Part shown: positions 14,447 to 23,255 of the stretch, in pieces
Numbering within the stretch: the first letter of the stretch is position 1
How the letters are laid out: each line of letters opens with the position of its first letter
From: Micrococcus terreus
Lineage (GTDB): Bacteria; Actinomycetota; Actinomycetes; Actinomycetales; Micrococcaceae
DNA: 64,000 bases
Direction: 5' to 3'
Assembly: GCF_900116905.1 (NCBI RefSeq)
Contig: NZ_FPCG01000009.1
Location: forward strand, 62,001-126,000
The notes under the pieces: generated by a model
Told to the model about the DNA's origin: nothing
What the model saw: only the letters and a program-made list of their open reading frames with translations
Databases searched by the model: none
Translations under genes and position numbers: made by a program

Positions 14447-16681
14447 TCAGGGACGACCACTCCCGGGCACGTCCGGCTCCACGGAGCCCTGGCCGGGTGC
14501 CTGCGGCGCGGCGAGACCGCCCGTGGCGGCGACCCCAGGATCTCCGGTGCCCTCGCGCTCAGCCGGTGTGACGTCGTCGGGGCCTGCCTGGACCGGGATG
14601 GGACCGGTGCCCGGGGCCACCGCTGCGGCCTGGGCATCCAGGTCCACACCCTGGGTGAACTGGGACATGTACAGCCGGTGGTAGGCACCGCCGGCGGCCA
14701 GCAGCTGCTCATGGGAGCCCTGCTCCACGATGTCCCCGTGCTCCATCACCAGGATCACGTCCGCATCCCGGATGGTGGAGAGGCGGTGGGCGATCACGAA
14801 CGATGTACGGTCCGTGCGCAGGGCCGCCATGGCCTGCTGGACCAGCACCTCCGTGCGGGTGTCCACCGAGGAGGTGGCCTCGTCCAGGATGAGCAGGGCG
14901 GGATCGGCCAGGAAGGCGCGGGCGATGGTGATCAGCTGGCGTTCGCCGGCCGAGATGTTCGCGCCCTCGTCCTCGATCACCGTGTCATACCCCTCCGGCA
15001 GGGTGTGCACGAAGCGGTCCACGTAGGTGGCACGGGCCGCGGCCATGACCTCCTCGTCCGTGGCGTCCAGCCGGCCGTAGCGGATGTTCTCGCGGATGGT
15101 CCCGCCGAACAGCACCGCGTCCTGCAGCACCATGCCGACCTGTCCGCGCAGCACCCCGCGGTCCAGGGTGGAGGTGTCCACCCCGTCCAGCAGGATCCGG
15201 CCGGAGTCGATCTCGTAGAACCGCATGATCAGGTTGACCAGGGTGGTCTTGCCCGCGCCGGTGGGGCCGACGATCGCCACGGTCTGCCCCGGTTCGGCGG
15301 TCAAGGACAGGTCCGAGATCAGCGGCTTGTCCGGGGTGTAGGAGAAGGCCACGTGCTGGAACTCGATCCGCCCGCGCACCGGCTGGGCCAGCTCGTTGCG
15401 GCCGGCGCCCTCGGTGAGGTCCGGCTCCTGCTCGTCCGCGTCCAGCAGCTCGAAGATCCGCTCGGCCGAGGCCACCCCGGAGATGAGCATGTTGGACATG
15501 CCGGCCACCTGGCCCAGCGGCTGGTTGAACTCGCGGGAGTACTGGATGAACGCGGTCACCGCGCCCAGGGTCATCTGCCCGGTGGCCACGCGCAGTCCGC
15601 CCACCACGGCGATCCCCACGTAGCCCAGGTAGTTCACCCACTGCATGATCGGCATGATCATGCCCGAGTAGAACTGGGCCTTGAACGAGGCCTGGTAGAG
15701 CTCCTCGTTGCGCTCGTCGAACCGCTCGCCCATGTCCTGCTGGCGGCCGAACACGGTCACCAGTTCATGCCCGGTGAAGGACTCCTCGATGTGCCCGTTC
15801 AGCTGACCGGTGTGCCGCCACTGGGCGGTGAACAGCTTCTGGGACTTGGTGCCGATGATCCCGATCACCACGCCGGACAGCGGCAGGGCGATCAGCGCGA
15901 TCAGCGCCAGCTGCCACGAGAGCCAGAACATCATGAAGATGATGCCGATGATGGTCAGCACCGAGTACACCAGGGTGGCGAAGGCCTGCTGCATGGCCGA
16001 CTGCACGTTGTCCACGTCATTGGTGGTGCGCGAGAGCAGGTCGCCGCGCTGACGGGTGTCGAAGTAGCTCAGCGGCAGGCGGTTGACCTTGGCCTCGATG
16101 TCCTGACGCAGCCGGTAGACCACGCGCATCACGATGTCGTTGAGCACCCGGCCCTGCAGCCACATGAACAGCTGGGCCACCACGTACATGCCCAGCACGA
16201 TCAGGATCAACCGGGCCAGCTCGCCGAAGTCGATCCCCTGCCCCGGGACGAAGGCCATGCCCGAGAGCATGTCCGCTGCCTGGCCGTTCCCGGTGGCGCG
16301 CAGCCCCTCGATCACCTGGTCCCGGGTGAGGTCGGCGGGCATCTGGGCGGACAGGACGCCGCCGAAGATCACGTTCATGGCGTCCCCCAGGATGGAGGGT
16401 GCCCACACATTGAAGACCACCGCGACGACGACCATCGCCACCACGGCGATTATCCCCACCTTCTCTGCCCCGAAGGTCGCGAACAGTCGCTTGGCGGAGG
16501 GCCAGAAGGCCTTGGCCTTGCGGGGCGCGCCGCCTCCCCACTCGTCCGTCACGCCCTGCTCCTGGAACTGGGCGATCTCCTCTTCGGTGAGGTCCGTCGT
16601 CGTGATGTCCTGCTTCTTGGTGCTGCCGCGCTTCAGCTTCGCCGCGGACGAACCGCGGGTCTTCGCGTGCCTGCCGCTCAT
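14447..16681 (-). CDS. ABC exporter half-transporter, heterodimer subunit with consensus Walker B
   Basis: A 744-residue protein: a long polar N-terminus of about 75 residues, a six-helix exporter domain, then an ATPase domain with Walker A GPTGAGKTT and Walker B LLILDEATSSVD (catalytic Glu present). Its signature is degenerate (ISAGERQ rather than LSGGQ). The partner at 16678 has the opposite pattern, so together they form one canonical and one degenerate ATP site, the hallmark of heterodimeric exporters such as TM287/288. The Pro/Gly-rich C-terminal tail of about 70 residues is unusual. The start overlaps the partner stop by 4 nt. It likely exports drugs or lipids. Confidence 0.9.
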   Translation of the reverse strand: MSGRHAKTRGSSAAKLKRGSTKKQDITTTDLTEEEIAQFQEQGVTDEWGGGAPRKAKAFWPSAKRLFATFGAEKVGIIAVVAMVVVAVVFNVWAPSILGDAMNVIFGGVLSAQMPADLTRDQVIEGLRATGNGQAADMLSGMAFVPGQGIDFGELARLILIVLGMYVVAQLFMWLQGRVLNDIVMRVVYRLRQDIEAKVNRLPLSYFDTRQRGDLLSRTTNDVDNVQSAMQQAFATLVYSVLTIIGIIFMMFWLSWQLALIALIALPLSGVVIGIIGTKSQKLFTAQWRHTGQLNGHIEESFTGHELVTVFGRQQDMGERFDERNEELYQASFKAQFYSGMIMPIMQWVNYLGYVGIAVVGGLRVATGQMTLGAVTAFIQYSREFNQPLGQVAGMSNMLISGVASAERIFELLDADEQEPDLTEGAGRNELAQPVRGRIEFQHVAFSYTPDKPLISDLSLTAEPGQTVAIVGPTGAGKTTLVNLIMRFYEIDSGRILLDGVDTSTLDRGVLRGQVGMVLQDAVLFGGTIRENIRYGRLDATDEEVMAAARATYVDRFVHTLPEGYDTVIEDEGANISAGERQLITIARAFLADPALLILDEATSSVDTRTEVLVQQAMAALRTDRTSFVIAHRLSTIRDADVILVMEHGDIVEQGSHEQLLAAGGAYHRLYMSQFTQGVDLDAQAAAVAPGTGPIPVQAGPDDVTPAEREGTGDPGVAATGGLAAPQAPGQGSVEPDVPGSGRP

Positions 16682-18435
16682 GCCAGCTCCTCCGCGGTGA
16701 TCTGGGAGTCGACGATCTCCCGGTAGGTCTCAGAGCTGTCCAGCAGCTCGTGGTGGGTGCCCTGGCCGACGATCTTCCCCTCGTCCAGGACGATGATCTG
16801 ATCGGCCTCGGTGATGCTGGAGACGCGCTGGGCCACCATGATCACGGTGGCGTCCTGCGTGTACTCCCCGAGCGCGGCCCGCAGCTTCGCGTCCGTGGTG
16901 ACGTCCAGTGCGGAGAAGGAGTCGTCGAACAGGTAGACGCGCGGCCGAGCCACGAGCGCACGGGCGATGCACAGGCGCTGGCGTTGACCGCCGGAGACGT
17001 TGGTGCCGCCCTGCGAGATCCCGGACTCCAGCCCGGTCCTGACGTCCTCCCCAGACCCGGTGGTGCGCTCGGAGACGAAGTCGGTGGCCTGGGCGGTGTC
17101 CAGGGCGGCCCAGAGCTCATCCTCGCTCGCCTCCGGGCGGCCGAAGCGCAGGTTCTCCGCCACGGTGCCAGAGAACAGGTAGGGCTTCTGCGGGACCAGC
17201 CCGACGGCGCGGGTCAGGGTGGCCCGGTCCATCTGCGTCACCGGGACGCCGTCCACCAGGACCTCGCCGGAGGTGGCGTCGTACAGCCGCGGGATCAGGT
17301 TGACCAGAGTGGTCTTGCCCGAGCCCGTGGACCCGATGATCGCGGTGGTCTTCCCCGCCGGGGCGGTGAAGCTCACGCCGTCCAGCACGGGGGCCTCGGC
17401 TCCGGGGTAGGAGAAGGTGACCTCGCGGAACTCCACGGTCCCGTCATGGTGTTCGGGGGTGCGCGGGTGCGCCGGCTCCATCAGGGACGCCGGCGTGGTG
17501 AGGACCTCCATGATGCGCCGGGCGCAGATCACCGCGCGCGGGAGCATCATGAACATGAAGGTGCCCATCATCACCGCCATCAGGATCTGCAGCAGGTACT
17601 GCATGAACGCCGTCAGGGAACCCACCTGTACCAGCTCCTGGTCCACACGATGTCCGCCGAACCAGAGGACGGCGGCGGTGGCCAGGTGCAGGATCATGGT
17701 GATGATCGGACCCATCAGCACGAACAGCCGGCCGATCCGCACCGAGGTGTCCGTCAGGGCGGCGTTGGCGTCCGTGAACCGTTCAGCCTCATGGCGTTCC
17801 CGCACGAAGGCGCGCACCACGCGGATGCCCATGATCTGCTCACGCATCACGCCGTTGATGGCGTCGATGTTGTCCTGCATCCGCTGGAACAGGGGCATCA
17901 GCAGGCCCACGATGATCCCCACGATCACCAGCAGGATCGGCACCGAGACCCACACCAGCCAGGACAGGCCGGCGTCCTCCTGCACGGCCATGATGATCCC
18001 GCCCACGGACATGATCGGCACCATGACCATGAAGTTCAGTGCCATCAGCACGACCATCTGGACCTGCTGGACGTCATTGGTCCCGCGCGTGATCAGGGTG
18101 GGCGCACCGAAGCGGCCCACCTCCTCCGCGGAGAACCGGTCCACGCGGGTGTAGACCGAACGGCGGATGTCCCGGCCCATCGCCATGGACACCCGGGCGC
18201 CGAACCAGACGGCGGAGATGGCCGCGATCACCTGGACCAGGGCGACGCCGAGCATCACGGCGCCGGTGCGCCAGATGTAGTCGGTGTCCCCCACGGCCAC
18301 GCCCTGGTCGATGATGTCCGCGTTCAGGCTGGGCAGGTACAGCGTGGCCAGGGTGGAGACCAGCTGCAGCACCAGCACGGCGATGATGTGGCCCGTGTAG
18401 GGGCGCGCGTGCTCGCGCACGAGTTTCCAGAGCAT
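16678..18435 (-). CDS. ABC exporter half-transporter, heterodimer subunit with degenerate Walker B
   Basis: A 585-residue protein with a six-helix type-IV exporter domain (residues 1-310) and an ATPase domain with Walker A GSTGSGKTT and a canonical signature VSGGQRQRL. Walker B reads VYLFDDSFSALD: the catalytic Glu is replaced by Asp. This is expected for the subunit contributing the degenerate site of a heterodimeric multidrug-type exporter. It is the first gene of the pair and lies 168 nt after the TipAS-type MerR gene, which probably controls it. Confidence 0.9.
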   Translation of the reverse strand: MLWKLVREHARPYTGHIIAVLVLQLVSTLATLYLPSLNADIIDQGVAVGDTDYIWRTGAVMLGVALVQVIAAISAVWFGARVSMAMGRDIRRSVYTRVDRFSAEEVGRFGAPTLITRGTNDVQQVQMVVLMALNFMVMVPIMSVGGIIMAVQEDAGLSWLVWVSVPILLVIVGIIVGLLMPLFQRMQDNIDAINGVMREQIMGIRVVRAFVRERHEAERFTDANAALTDTSVRIGRLFVLMGPIITMILHLATAAVLWFGGHRVDQELVQVGSLTAFMQYLLQILMAVMMGTFMFMMLPRAVICARRIMEVLTTPASLMEPAHPRTPEHHDGTVEFREVTFSYPGAEAPVLDGVSFTAPAGKTTAIIGSTGSGKTTLVNLIPRLYDATSGEVLVDGVPVTQMDRATLTRAVGLVPQKPYLFSGTVAENLRFGRPEASEDELWAALDTAQATDFVSERTTGSGEDVRTGLESGISQGGTNVSGGQRQRLCIARALVARPRVYLFDDSFSALDVTTDAKLRAALGEYTQDATVIMVAQRVSSITEADQIIVLDEGKIVGQGTHHELLDSSETYREIVDSQITAEELA

Positions 18436-18586
18436 GGGTCGCTTCCAGATCAGTTCGGCTCGGGGCGGGATGCCGCCAGGAGGATCACAGCACAGCGTGC
18501 TGACACGTTACGGGCGGACGTGGGTGCCGCGGGTGAACGTCAGAGGACCATTGTGCACCACGCTCCGGGGCGGTGGGACCGTCCCG

Positions 18587-18607
18587 CTGACCGGTCCTGC
18601 CGGTCAG
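18587..18607 (-). terminator. Short hairpin at the end of the MerR gene
   Basis: CTGACCGG and CCGGTCAG form an 8-bp stem around a 5-nt loop overlapping the MerR stop codon. It could cause partial termination before the exporter genes. There is no U-tract, so the assignment is weak. Confidence 0.3.
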
Positions 18608-19467
18608 TTCCGCGCGGCCAGGCGGTCGGCGTTCGCGTGGATCGCATCCCGCAGGTAGGCCGCCAGACCCGGCCGGACGTCGTCGTAGGTCTTCGTGAAC
18701 CGTGGATCCTGGACGTACATGTCCCCCAGGCAGCGATGGAACTCCCCGTCCAGCGGGTAGAACCAGGTGTCGATCACCAGGCGGGCGGCCTCCGCGGCGT
18801 CCATGGCCTGCTCGGAGTCGGCGGGCAGTCCGGCGTCCAGCGCGGCCGCGATCTGCTCGTTGGCCCGGTCCGTGTCCGCCTTGATCTGCTCCCACTCGGA
18901 CTTGCCGTACCCCTTGGTCCGGCGGCGCGACTCCGCCCACGCCTCCGTGTCACCCCAGCGCTCCTGGGCCTCCTCGGCGTAGTCGTCGTTGAAGCCGTTG
19001 CCGAAGAGCTCCTTCTGCTCGTCCGGGCTCAGTTGATGTCCCTTCATGTCTGCCTCCAATGCAGTGTCCACAGCGGCCAGCAGCCGCGTGAGCTCGGTCA
19101 GTCTCTCCTCGATCAGGTCCCGCTGCCGCTCCAGCGCCCGGCGCGTGCCGGCCCCACCGGATCCCGGCTCCGCGTCCACCACGGCGGCGATGTCCTCCAG
19201 GGACATCCCCAGACGGCGGTACGCCACCACCTGCTGCAGCCGGTCCAGGTCCGCGTCCGAGTACAGGCGGTACCCGGCGGAGCTGCGCGCCTGCGGCGTG
19301 ACCAGCCCGATCCTGTCGTAGTGGTGCAGCGTGCGCACCGTGACCCCGGTGGCCTCGGCGGTCTCCCCCACGGTCATCAGCGCCACCTCCGGGTGGACGG
19401 GGCGCCGGACGGACGAGGGTCCCGACGGCGGCCCCTCACCGGGGCGGGCAGGTCCTGATCTCTTCAT
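18604..19467 (-). CDS. MerR family regulator with TipAS ligand-binding domain
   Basis: A 287-residue activator. After a 25-30-residue Pro-rich extension comes a MerR HTH (VGETAEATGVTVRTLHHYDR), a coiled-coil dimerisation helix (about 110-150) and a C-terminal TipAS-like helical domain (FNDDYAEEAQERWGDTEAW). TipAS domains trap thiopeptides and other multidrug ligands, leading to activation of resistance genes. The ATG at 19467 sits 7 nt behind a promoter with a 19-bp spacer, so I prefer it over the GTG at 19473. It precedes the heterodimeric ABC exporter in the same direction, which is its probable target. Confidence 0.9.
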   Translation of the reverse strand: MKRSGPARPGEGPPSGPSSVRRPVHPEVALMTVGETAEATGVTVRTLHHYDRIGLVTPQARSSAGYRLYSDADLDRLQQVVAYRRLGMSLEDIAAVVDAEPGSGGAGTRRALERQRDLIEERLTELTRLLAAVDTALEADMKGHQLSPDEQKELFGNGFNDDYAEEAQERWGDTEAWAESRRRTKGYGKSEWEQIKADTDRANEQIAAALDAGLPADSEQAMDAAEAARLVIDTWFYPLDGEFHRCLGDMYVQDPRFTKTYDDVRPGLAAYLRDAIHANADRLAARN

Positions 19468-19474
19468 GGTCACC

Positions 19475-19505
19475 AGTGCACACCCTCACGCCACGTCAGG
19501 GTCAA
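19475..19505 (-). promoter_or_regulatory. MerR-type promoter with 19-bp spacer and internal dyad
   Basis: On the minus strand TTGACC (19505-19500) and TGCACT (19480-19475) are separated by 19 bp, the stretched spacing that MerR proteins untwist. The spacer region holds an imperfect dyad, CCCTGACGT-G-GCGTGAGGG. The -10 lies 7 nt before the ATG at 19467, so the transcript is predicted leaderless and autoregulated. Confidence 0.6.
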
Positions 19506-19559
19506 GCCCCGGCCAGTACACTCTCCGGGACGGGACAGGATCTCTGAGAGGGAGCGCAC

Positions 19560-20120
19560 ATGATTCTTGCCGCCATCATCGCCTGCGAAATCGGTTTCTG
19601 GGTGGCGATCCTCGCCGGGCTGTGCGCTCGGTACCTTCTGCACAGACCGCGTCTGGGCGCTGTCCTGCTCGCACTGGTCCCTGTGATCGACCTCCTCCTG
19701 CTGGCCCTGGTCACGGTGGACCTGCTCGGCGGGGCCACCGCATCCTGGCACCACGGCCTGGCCGCCGTCTACATCGGACTGTCCGTGGCCTACGGTCGGC
19801 GGATGGTGCAGTGGGCCGACCTCCGCTTCCGGCATCGCTTCGCCAGCGGCCCGCCGCCCGTGCGGCTGACCGGCTGGGAGCACACCCGCGCGTGCTGGGG
19901 CAATGTCCTGCGCACGCTGCTCGCTGTCGGGATCGCGGCCGGCCTCCTCGCCGCGATGATCGCGATCGTCGGCGACGCAGGCCGAACAGCAGCACTGGCC
20001 GGGTACTTCAGCATCCTGGCGGTCATCCTCGCGATCGACGTCCTCTATGCCGCCAGCTACACGATCTGGCCGAAGAGGCCCGGCCTCGCCCCGTCCACGC
20101 TCGCGGAGCGGGGCGCCTGA
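19560..20120 (+). CDS. Membrane protein of unknown function, about five helices
   Basis: A 186-residue protein with hydrophobic segments at about residues 2-22, 31-53, 64-80, 118-140 and 145-165. A polar loop between the third and fourth carries YGRRMVQWADLRFRHRF. A good ribosome binding site (GAGAGGGAG) precedes the ATG. Small actinobacterial proteins of this layout are common but unassigned. It runs divergently from the MerR gene and converges on the metallo-hydrolase gene, with a weak CTCACC/GGTGAG hairpin between the convergent ends. Confidence 0.75.
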   Translation: MILAAIIACEIGFWVAILAGLCARYLLHRPRLGAVLLALVPVIDLLLLALVTVDLLGGATASWHHGLAAVYIGLSVAYGRRMVQWADLRFRHRFASGPPPVRLTGWEHTRACWGNVLRTLLAVGIAAGLLAAMIAIVGDAGRTAALAGYFSILAVILAIDVLYAASYTIWPKRPGLAPSTLAERGA

Positions 20121-20131
20121 CCCTCACCCGC

Positions 20132-21010
20132 TCAGGTGAGGTGGTCGTTGCGGCCCTCGGCCCAGTCCGCGTGGCGCTGCGCCGAGCGGCGGACCACGTC
20201 CGCGGCGTCCTGACCCCGCCCGGGGGCGCCGAGCACCGCGCCGAAGTTGTCGTACAGCCGCGCGTACCGGTACCGCTCCAGGTGGTCGGCGATCCGCAGG
20301 GCCACCGCCCCGGAGAGCGGCAGGTAGTTGGGGAACGAGCGCATGAACGTGGCCCAGCGCCCACTGCGGGACACCCCCACCGTGTCCCCGTTGAGCAGCA
20401 CGCCCGCACCGTCGGCAGCGGTCCAGTGCACCACCGCGCTGCCCGGGAAATGGCCCCCGGGCTGGGACGCCGTCACCCCGGGCAGCGGCTGCAGCGTGCC
20501 GGACCACACGTTCAGGTGGGCCGGGCGCCGTGCCAGCCAGCCGACGTCGGGCTCGGAGATGTGGACGGGAGCACCGCCGAAGGCGAGCGACCACTCGGAC
20601 TGGACCCCGTACATGTGGGGGTGGGAGGCGAGGATCCCGGCCAGTCCGCCCAGCCGAGCCACCGCGTCCACCGCCTCCTGGTCGATGTACGCGGGGACGT
20701 CCACCATCAGGTTCCCGTGCTCGGTGGTGAGGATCTTGGCGCGCTGTCCGATCCCGGCGCCCCCGGACACCGGCAGGGACCACAGCCCCGGTTCAAGCTC
20801 CCGCAGGCCGATGGACGCTCCGTCCGCGCGGAGTCGGCCCACCGTGGTCCACTCCTGACCGGCCGGCGGGACGTACTGGCGGTCGTCCGCACAGATGGCG
20901 CAGACCTCGGGCAGCGGGTGGGATGCGGTGTCCTCGTGCTCCACGCCGCAGGTGGCGCACAGGACCGACTCGTCCCAGGAGAAGCGCGCGGGTCCGGAGG
21001 GTGCTGCCAT
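20132..21010 (-). CDS. MBL-fold metallo-hydrolase with N-terminal zinc ribbon-like segment
   Basis: A 292-residue protein. The first 50 residues contain two CxxC pairs (CATCGVEH and CAICADD), likely a structural zinc site. The rest resembles a divergent metallo-beta-lactamase fold: NLMVDVPAYIDQEAV, ASHPHMYGVQSEW in the metal-loop position, GGHFPGSAVVHW and LLNGDTVGV. The classical HxHxDH motif is not intact (HPHMYG), so catalysis is uncertain. The stop of the upstream thioesterase gene (21015) lies 4 nt before its start, so they are co-transcribed. Confidence 0.75.
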   Translation of the reverse strand: MAAPSGPARFSWDESVLCATCGVEHEDTASHPLPEVCAICADDRQYVPPAGQEWTTVGRLRADGASIGLRELEPGLWSLPVSGGAGIGQRAKILTTEHGNLMVDVPAYIDQEAVDAVARLGGLAGILASHPHMYGVQSEWSLAFGGAPVHISEPDVGWLARRPAHLNVWSGTLQPLPGVTASQPGGHFPGSAVVHWTAADGAGVLLNGDTVGVSRSGRWATFMRSFPNYLPLSGAVALRIADHLERYRYARLYDNFGAVLGAPGRGQDAADVVRRSAQRHADWAEGRNDHLT

Positions 21011-21014
21011 CAGC

Positions 21015-22031
21015 TCAGCCGGCGGCCCATTCGTGCGCGGAGCGGTTGCGCAGGCCCACCAGCTCCACCGCACGGCGCTCCAGCACCCGATCAGCCTCCG
21101 TGGTGGGCTCCCACTGGCGGATCTGTTGGGCTCGGCCGTCCTCCCCGGTGGCCACCATGACGGCCAGCCCGTGGGCGATCAGCGAGGGGACCGGGTTGCG
21201 GCGGTCCCCCGCGCGCGCCTGGACGGAGACGTGCATGGAACGCGGTCCGGTGTGGACCAGCCGTGCCTCCAGCTCCACGAGGTCACCCACCCGGACGGGC
21301 TCATAGAAGCGGACGCCGCCGCCGAACACGGCCACCACCGACTCCCCGCACCACCGGGAGGCGCAGACGTCGGCGGCCTCGTCGATCCACCGCATCACGG
21401 ATCCGCCCTGGATGGTCTCCCCGGGGTAGACGTCCTTGGTGGTGGCCAGGAAGCGCAGCACGATCCGCTCGGCCGTGGAGCCCTCAGGCCGGGGTGCGGA
21501 GGCGATCAGCTCCTCGACCTCGCGGCGCATGTGGCTGCGGATCTTGGCCAGGCGCTCGCGCTCCATCTGGGCGGGCGTGGCGGGCTCCCACGGGGTGACC
21601 GGCTGGGGACGGTGCTGCTCGTCCACCGAGACGTAGACCATGACGCATTCGGTGCAGACCACCGGCTCGGTGCTCGACTCGCCGGAGCCGGCCGCCACTC
21701 CCGCGGCCACCACGCCGCCGGCCGCCTCCGCGCTGCCGGCAGGTCCGCCCGGCAGATCAGGCAGGATCACGCGGGTCTGGACGTGGATGGAGGTGGTCCC
21801 GGTGTGCACCACGCGGGCCTGCACCACCACCCGGGTCTCCACGGGGACCGGGTGGGCGAAGTGCATGTTCCCCACATAGGAGGTCACCACGTTCGTGCCG
21901 GACCAGGACGCGGCGGCGGCGTAGGCGGCCTTGTCGATCCACGTCATCACGGTGCCGCCGTCCACGGTGCCGTCCGGATGATCGTACGACTCCGCACGGA
22001 ACTGGAGAGCAACGGAACTGCGACGGGCCAT
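21015..22031 (-). CDS. Acyl-CoA thioesterase with two hotdog domains
   Basis: A 338-residue ACOT7-like protein with two 4HBT domains (about residues 1-140 and 170-310). Each has the helix motif G-x-V-M-x-W-I-D (GGTVMTWIDKAAY and GGSVMRWIDEAAD) and a VHTG strand (VVHTGTTSIHV, LVHTGPRSMHV). Such enzymes hydrolyse acyl-CoA to free acid and CoA. A Gly/Ala/Ser-rich insertion (about 95-120) interrupts the first domain. The ATG follows TACGTT (22038-22043) by 6 nt. It is divergent from a paralogue of the same architecture, suggesting an old duplication-inversion. Confidence 0.88.
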   Translation of the reverse strand: MARRSSVALQFRAESYDHPDGTVDGGTVMTWIDKAAYAAAASWSGTNVVTSYVGNMHFAHPVPVETRVVVQARVVHTGTTSIHVQTRVILPDLPGGPAGSAEAAGGVVAAGVAAGSGESSTEPVVCTECVMVYVSVDEQHRPQPVTPWEPATPAQMERERLAKIRSHMRREVEELIASAPRPEGSTAERIVLRFLATTKDVYPGETIQGGSVMRWIDEAADVCASRWCGESVVAVFGGGVRFYEPVRVGDLVELEARLVHTGPRSMHVSVQARAGDRRNPVPSLIAHGLAVMVATGEDGRAQQIRQWEPTTEADRVLERRAVELVGLRNRSAHEWAAG

Positions 22032-22127
22032 GTCTTGAACGTAGCACCCCGCACGGACGCAGTGTGACGGATGCCACCCGCGGACATCAGGGGTCCGTTC
22101 CGGGCGCGCATCGGCGAAGATGGTGCC

Positions 22128-23255
22128 ATGCGCCCTGATCCCCACTCCACTGCACCTGCCAGCGCCCCTGGACCGGCCGTCGTCGGGAAGGATCCGGTGT
22201 CCGCCGGAGCCTCCCCCGCCCCGCCGGCACCGGGCCGGCACGAGGTGACCCTGCGGTTCTTGGCCGCCCCCACGGACCAGGGCCACTCCGGGACGGTGGA
22301 TGCCGGGCGCGTGCTGGAGTGGGTGGACAAGGCGGCGTTCGCGGCGGCCACGGCGTGGTCGGGCAGCTACTGCGTGACGGCATATGTCGGCAACATCCAC
22401 TTCCGCCACCCGGTGACCGTGGGCGAGATGGTGGAGGTGACCGGGACCGTCCTGTACACCGGCAGCACCTCGATGCACATCAACACCGTGGTGCGTTCCG
22501 GCGATCCCAAGACCGGCGAGCTGACCGAGCGGGCCCGCTGCCTGGTGATCTTCGTGGCGGTGGGGACGGACGGCAAGCCGACCCCGGTGCCGGAGTTCGT
22601 GCCGCGCTCGCTGGAGCAGGAGCTGGCCCGTGACTGGGCGCTGTCCCGCGTGGCCGTGCGCGATGAGATCAACGAGGCGATGAAGGACCAGACCTACACG
22701 GAGGCCGGGACCGCCGAACGGGTGGTGCTGCGCTTCCTGGCCGCCCCCACGGACGTGAACTGGGGCGGGAAGGTGCACGGCGGGATCGTGATGGAGTGGA
22801 TCGACACCGCCGCCTACCTCTGCTCCGCGCGCTACGCCGGGCAGGACACCGTGGCCGTGTTCTCCGGCGGCATCCGCTTCTACCGTCCGCTGCTGATCGG
22901 GGACCTGGTGGAGGTGGAGGCGCGGCTGATCTACACCGGGAACAAGGGGATGCACATCGCCGTGCACGTGCGCTCCGGGGACCCCAAGGGCGCCGAGCTG
23001 CACCTGACCACGTACTGCCTGACCGTGATGGTGGCGCGCAACGAGGACGGCGACGCGGTGCCCGTGCCCGCCTGGGAGCCGGTCTCGGATGAGGACCGTG
23101 CCCTGTGGCAGCACGCCCGGGACCTGCTGGAGATCCGCGGCCGGGCGCAGGGCAACCGCCTGCCGAACCACCTGCTGGAACAGCGCCGTCCCGACGACGG
23201 GCGGTCGGCTCCCAGCGCGGGCTCGGCTGAGCAGGGCGAGGGTGGAGACGCGTGA
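22128..23255 (+). CDS. Acyl-CoA thioesterase with two hotdog domains, paralogue
   Basis: A 375-residue protein with two hotdog domains (residues 38-165 and 200-330) matching the divergent neighbour: GRVLEWVDKAAFAAA in the first, GGIVMEWIDTAAYLC in the second, plus VLYTGSTSMHI and LIYTGNKGMHI. It has a Pro/Ala-rich N-terminus of 38 residues and a polar C-terminal tail. The ATG lies 6 nt behind GAAGAT (22116-22121) with no Shine-Dalgarno. The stop overlaps the start of the HEAT-repeat gene (GTGA), so the two are co-translated. It likely acts on medium- or long-chain acyl-CoA. Confidence 0.88.
   Translation: MRPDPHSTAPASAPGPAVVGKDPVSAGASPAPPAPGRHEVTLRFLAAPTDQGHSGTVDAGRVLEWVDKAAFAAATAWSGSYCVTAYVGNIHFRHPVTVGEMVEVTGTVLYTGSTSMHINTVVRSGDPKTGELTERARCLVIFVAVGTDGKPTPVPEFVPRSLEQELARDWALSRVAVRDEINEAMKDQTYTEAGTAERVVLRFLAAPTDVNWGGKVHGGIVMEWIDTAAYLCSARYAGQDTVAVFSGGIRFYRPLLIGDLVEVEARLIYTGNKGMHIAVHVRSGDPKGAELHLTTYCLTVMVARNEDGDAVPVPAWEPVSDEDRALWQHARDLLEIRGRAQGNRLPNHLLEQRRPDDGRSAPSAGSAEQGEGGDA

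Noticed and set aside
19470-19883. Minus-strand reading frame opposite the membrane protein gene
   Set aside because: It is antisense to a gene with a good ribosome site and clear membrane helices, and its own product is low-complexity and unlike known proteins.
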